DNA of 64,000 nucleotides from assembly GCF_001042485.2 (NCBI RefSeq), contig NZ_LBMN02000005.1, forward strand, positions 179,218 to 243,217, given 5' to 3'. The notes under the pieces were generated by a model. That model did no database searches. It saw nothing but the letters and a program-made list of their open reading frames with translations, and was not told the DNA's origin. Position 1 is the first letter of the stretch. The number at the start of each line of letters is the position of its first letter. The translations under genes were made by a program, and so were the position numbers. Source of the stretch: Bacillus paralicheniformis. GTDB lineage: Bacteria; Bacillota; Bacilli; Bacillales; Bacillaceae. Below, piece by piece: positions 62,136 to 64,000 of this stretch.

Positions 62136-62166
62136 TTGACTTAGAGTTAACTCTAAGTTGTAAACT
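62136..62166 (+). promoter_or_regulatory. MerR-type promoter and operator
   Basis: TTGACT (62136-62141) and TAAACT (62161-62166) are spaced by 19 bases, the unusually long spacer of MerR-activated promoters. The spacer is filled by a perfect 20-bp palindrome (62139-62158, ACTTAGAGTT and its complement). Confidence 0.8.
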
Positions 62167-62194
62167 AACTTTAATCAAATGAGAGGGATGATGT

Positions 62195-62608
62195 TTGTTG
62201 TATTCCATTAGTAAAGCTGCTGAGAAGACTAGTATTAGTTCGTATACATTAAGATATTATGAAAAGATTGGGTTACTTCCACCACCAAAACGAAAAAACA
62301 GCGGAAGGCGTTTTTATACGGAGACTGATATTCAGTTCATGTTATTCCTGAAAAGTTTAAAGGAAACAGGTATGTCTTTGGAGGATATTAATGAGTTTGT
62401 CAAAGACGGATGCATTTTGGAAAAAATCAGTTCGGATGTTAAATCGGCACAACTCTCCCCATCTATAAATAAACGTATTGAGATTTTAACCAAACACTTA
62501 GAGAAAATGGAAATTAAAAAAAGGGAGCTGGAAGAAGTGATTTCTACTACAAAAGGAAAATTGGATACATATTATTCAATTTTGAAAGAGGAAGTGGAAA
62601 ACAAATGA
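62195..62608 (+). CDS. MerR-family transcriptional regulator
   Basis: A 137-residue regulator: MerR helix-turn-helix and wing (YSISKAAEKTSISSYTLRYYEKIGLLPPPKR; GRRFYTETDIQFMLFL) and a C-terminal coiled coil (~80-130). The start is TTG 62195 or the next TTG, after AGAGGG. It drives itself and the overlapping EamA exporter from the 19-bp-spacer promoter just upstream. B. subtilis YdfL/BltR/AdhR-like; the inducer is unknown. Confidence 0.88.
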   Translation: MLYSISKAAEKTSISSYTLRYYEKIGLLPPPKRKNSGRRFYTETDIQFMLFLKSLKETGMSLEDINEFVKDGCILEKISSDVKSAQLSPSINKRIEILTKHLEKMEIKKRELEEVISTTKGKLDTYYSILKEEVENK

Positions 62609-63522
62609 AACATTTAAATATATACATGATGTTACTTGGTTTCTCTATTTTCACGGGAGCTACTTTTAATCTTGCAAAATATACAGTTGGATATTTTTCT
62701 CCCTCGTCTTCTGCGGCATGGCGTTTCGGTTTAGCGGCTGCAGTGATGCTCATCATTTTGATTTTTACTGAAGGTATAAACAAGAGTCAATTACGGAAAA
62801 ACGCCGTTTCATACATTGTTCTTGGAATTATAGGGATCTTTGGATTTAATGCATTGTTTTTTGTTGGTTTGAAATATACATCTCCCGTTAACGGAGCATT
62901 AATAATGGGGCTGAATCCTTTATTAACAGCAATTCTCGCTCGAATTATCTTAAAGGACAAAATGACAAAAAAACAAGTGCTCGGTATATTCTTTGCTTTC
63001 ATCGGTGTATTGTTAGTTATTACACAAGGTTCTATCGAAACCATTAAAACCTTATCAATTTCAGGCGGAGACTTAATAATCTTTACAGGTAACGTTTGTT
63101 GGGCACTTTATGGTGTAATTGGACGTCGGTTTGTAAAGGATGGAACTCCGCTATCTACAACCACTTATACGATGGTTATCGGTGCTGTTAGTTTAATAGT
63201 AGCTTCCTTATTTACATCCAATCCTGCTTCTTTACCGAACATCCCGATTGGAGTTTGGGGAGCAATTGCCTTTATGGCTTTCTTTACAAGTGTTTTGGGT
63301 TACCTATGGTGGAATCAAGGGATTAAGGAGATTGGGGCAAGTAAAACATCTTTATTTTTCAACCTTGTTCCCGTTGTAACGATGATTATTTCATTTGCTG
63401 TTGGAACACCGATAAAGGCATTGCAAGTTATTGGGGCTGTGTTAGTTATATTGGGCGTTCTAACTGCTTCGGGGGTAATACGCATTCCTAAGTACAATAC
63501 TAAAGAACAGTCAGCTGTATAA
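62605..63522 (+). CDS. EamA-family (DMT) transporter
   Basis: A 305-residue transporter with ten membrane helices in two EamA repeats; helix 1 and loop FTGATFNLAKYTVGYFSPSSSAAWR, and the helix-4 VNGALIMGLNPLLTAILARI are typical. The start overlaps the merR stop (ATGA). MerR plus EamA is a common inducible drug/metabolite export pair. It is flanked by the two yyaL-like fragments, so the pair was probably inserted here. Confidence 0.88.
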   Translation: MKHLNIYMMLLGFSIFTGATFNLAKYTVGYFSPSSSAAWRFGLAAAVMLIILIFTEGINKSQLRKNAVSYIVLGIIGIFGFNALFFVGLKYTSPVNGALIMGLNPLLTAILARIILKDKMTKKQVLGIFFAFIGVLLVITQGSIETIKTLSISGGDLIIFTGNVCWALYGVIGRRFVKDGTPLSTTTYTMVIGAVSLIVASLFTSNPASLPNIPIGVWGAIAFMAFFTSVLGYLWWNQGIKEIGASKTSLFFNLVPVVTMIISFAVGTPIKALQVIGAVLVILGVLTASGVIRIPKYNTKEQSAV

Positions 63523-63593
63523 AGAAACAGGGATTATTTTTGAAAAAATGTGTTAAGTTAAATATACACTAATTCTAGGAAGAAGGTGATCCC

Positions 63594-63779
63594 ATGCCAA
63601 ACAAAAGTAAACCCAATAGATTAATCGCTGAGAAGTCACCATACTTACTCCAACACGCCCACAACCCCGTCGACTGGTACCCCTGGGGCGAAGAAGCCTT
63701 CGAAAAAGCGAAACACGAAAACAAGCCGGTACTTGTCAGCATCGGTTATTCGACTTGTCATTGGTGCCATGTCTCTTAA
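63594..63779 (+). pseudogene. Fragment of a yyaL-type thioredoxin-domain gene, copy 2
   Basis: A GAAGGTG ribosome site and ATG start a frame of 61 codons: [19 protein letters not shown], then [15 protein letters not shown] and [11 protein letters not shown], ending in a stop. This is the N-terminus of the DUF255/YyaL family (full-length about 690 residues), cut off right after the CHWCH motif where MERESF would follow. The start is intact and could be translated, but the protein is truncated. Confidence 0.8.
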
Positions 63780-64000
63780 AATAACCACAAAAAGCAACCA
63801 GTTTCGGCTGCCTTTTAATAAATTTAATGCAAATTTTTAGAAACCTTAGTTTGAAAACTTTTTTCTAACCTATGACCCTTAATATCTTCCTCAGACATGT
63901 CGAAACCCACGCTCAGGATAACGTTCAAGTGGGACCACTGCTTAAACTTCAAACATCATATATGTGTCATTCACTTGTGGCGTTTCAATTGCGGTTAGAT
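63780..64000. other. Unassigned end of the window
   Basis: No complete gene. On the minus strand a short frame ends at 63824 and contains KFKQWSHLNVILSVGFDMSE and KGHRLEKSFQTKVSKNLH, overlapping another frame to its right; this may be a transposon-like or phage-like remnant but nothing was recognised. Confidence 0.35.

Noticed and set aside
1..64000. tRNA, rRNA, complete IS elements, prophage or CRISPR array
   Set aside because: None could be recognised by eye on either strand; short remnants at 61.2-64 kb are protein-gene fragments without terminal inverted repeats.

Overview
The window reads as chromosomal DNA of the Bacillus licheniformis / B. paralicheniformis group. The penP-penI-penJ beta-lactamase locus is recognisably that of B. 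licheniformis, and the gene order glnK-glnL / glsA-glnT / phoD-tatAD-tatCD / glucarate-galactarate operon / mmuM-mmuP follows the ybg-ycb region of B. subtilis. No tRNA, rRNA, CRISPR array, complete insertion sequence or prophage was seen. Identifications come from reading the translated sequence and from recall of families; no search was run.

Layout. 1-2 kb: end of a hypothetical gene and a DUF3900-type gene. 2-6.2 kb: a peptide-resistance style module (response regulator, kinase, BcrA-type ATPase, two paralogous permeases). 6.3-9.7 kb: a small island with a lipoprotein, a 640-residue protein with an N-terminal lipase domain and a helical C-terminal part, and a short helical protein. It looks like a type VII secretion lipase toxin/immunity locus of the staphylococcal TslA/TilA kind, and is bracketed by two copies of the last 43 bp of garD. 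9.7-17.4 kb: D-glucarate/galactarate catabolism (garD, GntR regulator, gudD, gudP, semialdehyde dehydrogenase, kdgD), with two identical putative operators and three cre-like sites. 17.5-20.4 kb: phoD with its own Tat translocase and a Pho box. 20.7-24.2 kb: penP (carrying a 1-bp deletion in the signal-peptide region), blaI and blaR1 with three operators. 24.3-30 kb: an acetyltransferase and the glutamine-sensing GlnK/GlnL system beside glsA-glnT. 30-39 kb: small membrane proteins, a decayed LPXTG surface protein, a gamma-carbonic-anhydrase-like gene, a TipAS-type MerR regulator, a GlcNAc-type PTS with a ChbG-type deacetylase, and mmuM-mmuP.

38.9-49 kb is accessory: virginiamycin B lyase-like propeller, a sulfotransferase, a SurA-like lipoprotein, a three-gene methyltransferase/dehydrogenase operon behind a Fur-like box, and several one-component regulators. 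49.2-50.7 kb holds three tandem paralogous two-helix membrane proteins. 51-57 kb holds a Na/phosphate cotransporter-like gene, small membrane proteins, a QorB-like reductase, a TauE exporter with a GntR regulator, and a nitroreductase. 57.5-59.8 kb is a PLP decarboxylase plus methyltransferase pair. From 59.8 kb to the end the DNA is largely a gene graveyard (MFS, O-methyltransferase, response-regulator and two yyaL-type fragments) surrounding an intact merR-eamA pair.

The most interesting unit is the lipase toxin island at 6.3-9.7 kb. Next come the Fur-box methyltransferase/dehydrogenase operon, the decarboxylase-methyltransferase cassette, the tandem membrane protein array, and two genes apparently broken by single-base changes (penP, and the LPXTG protein at an 8-base homopolymer).
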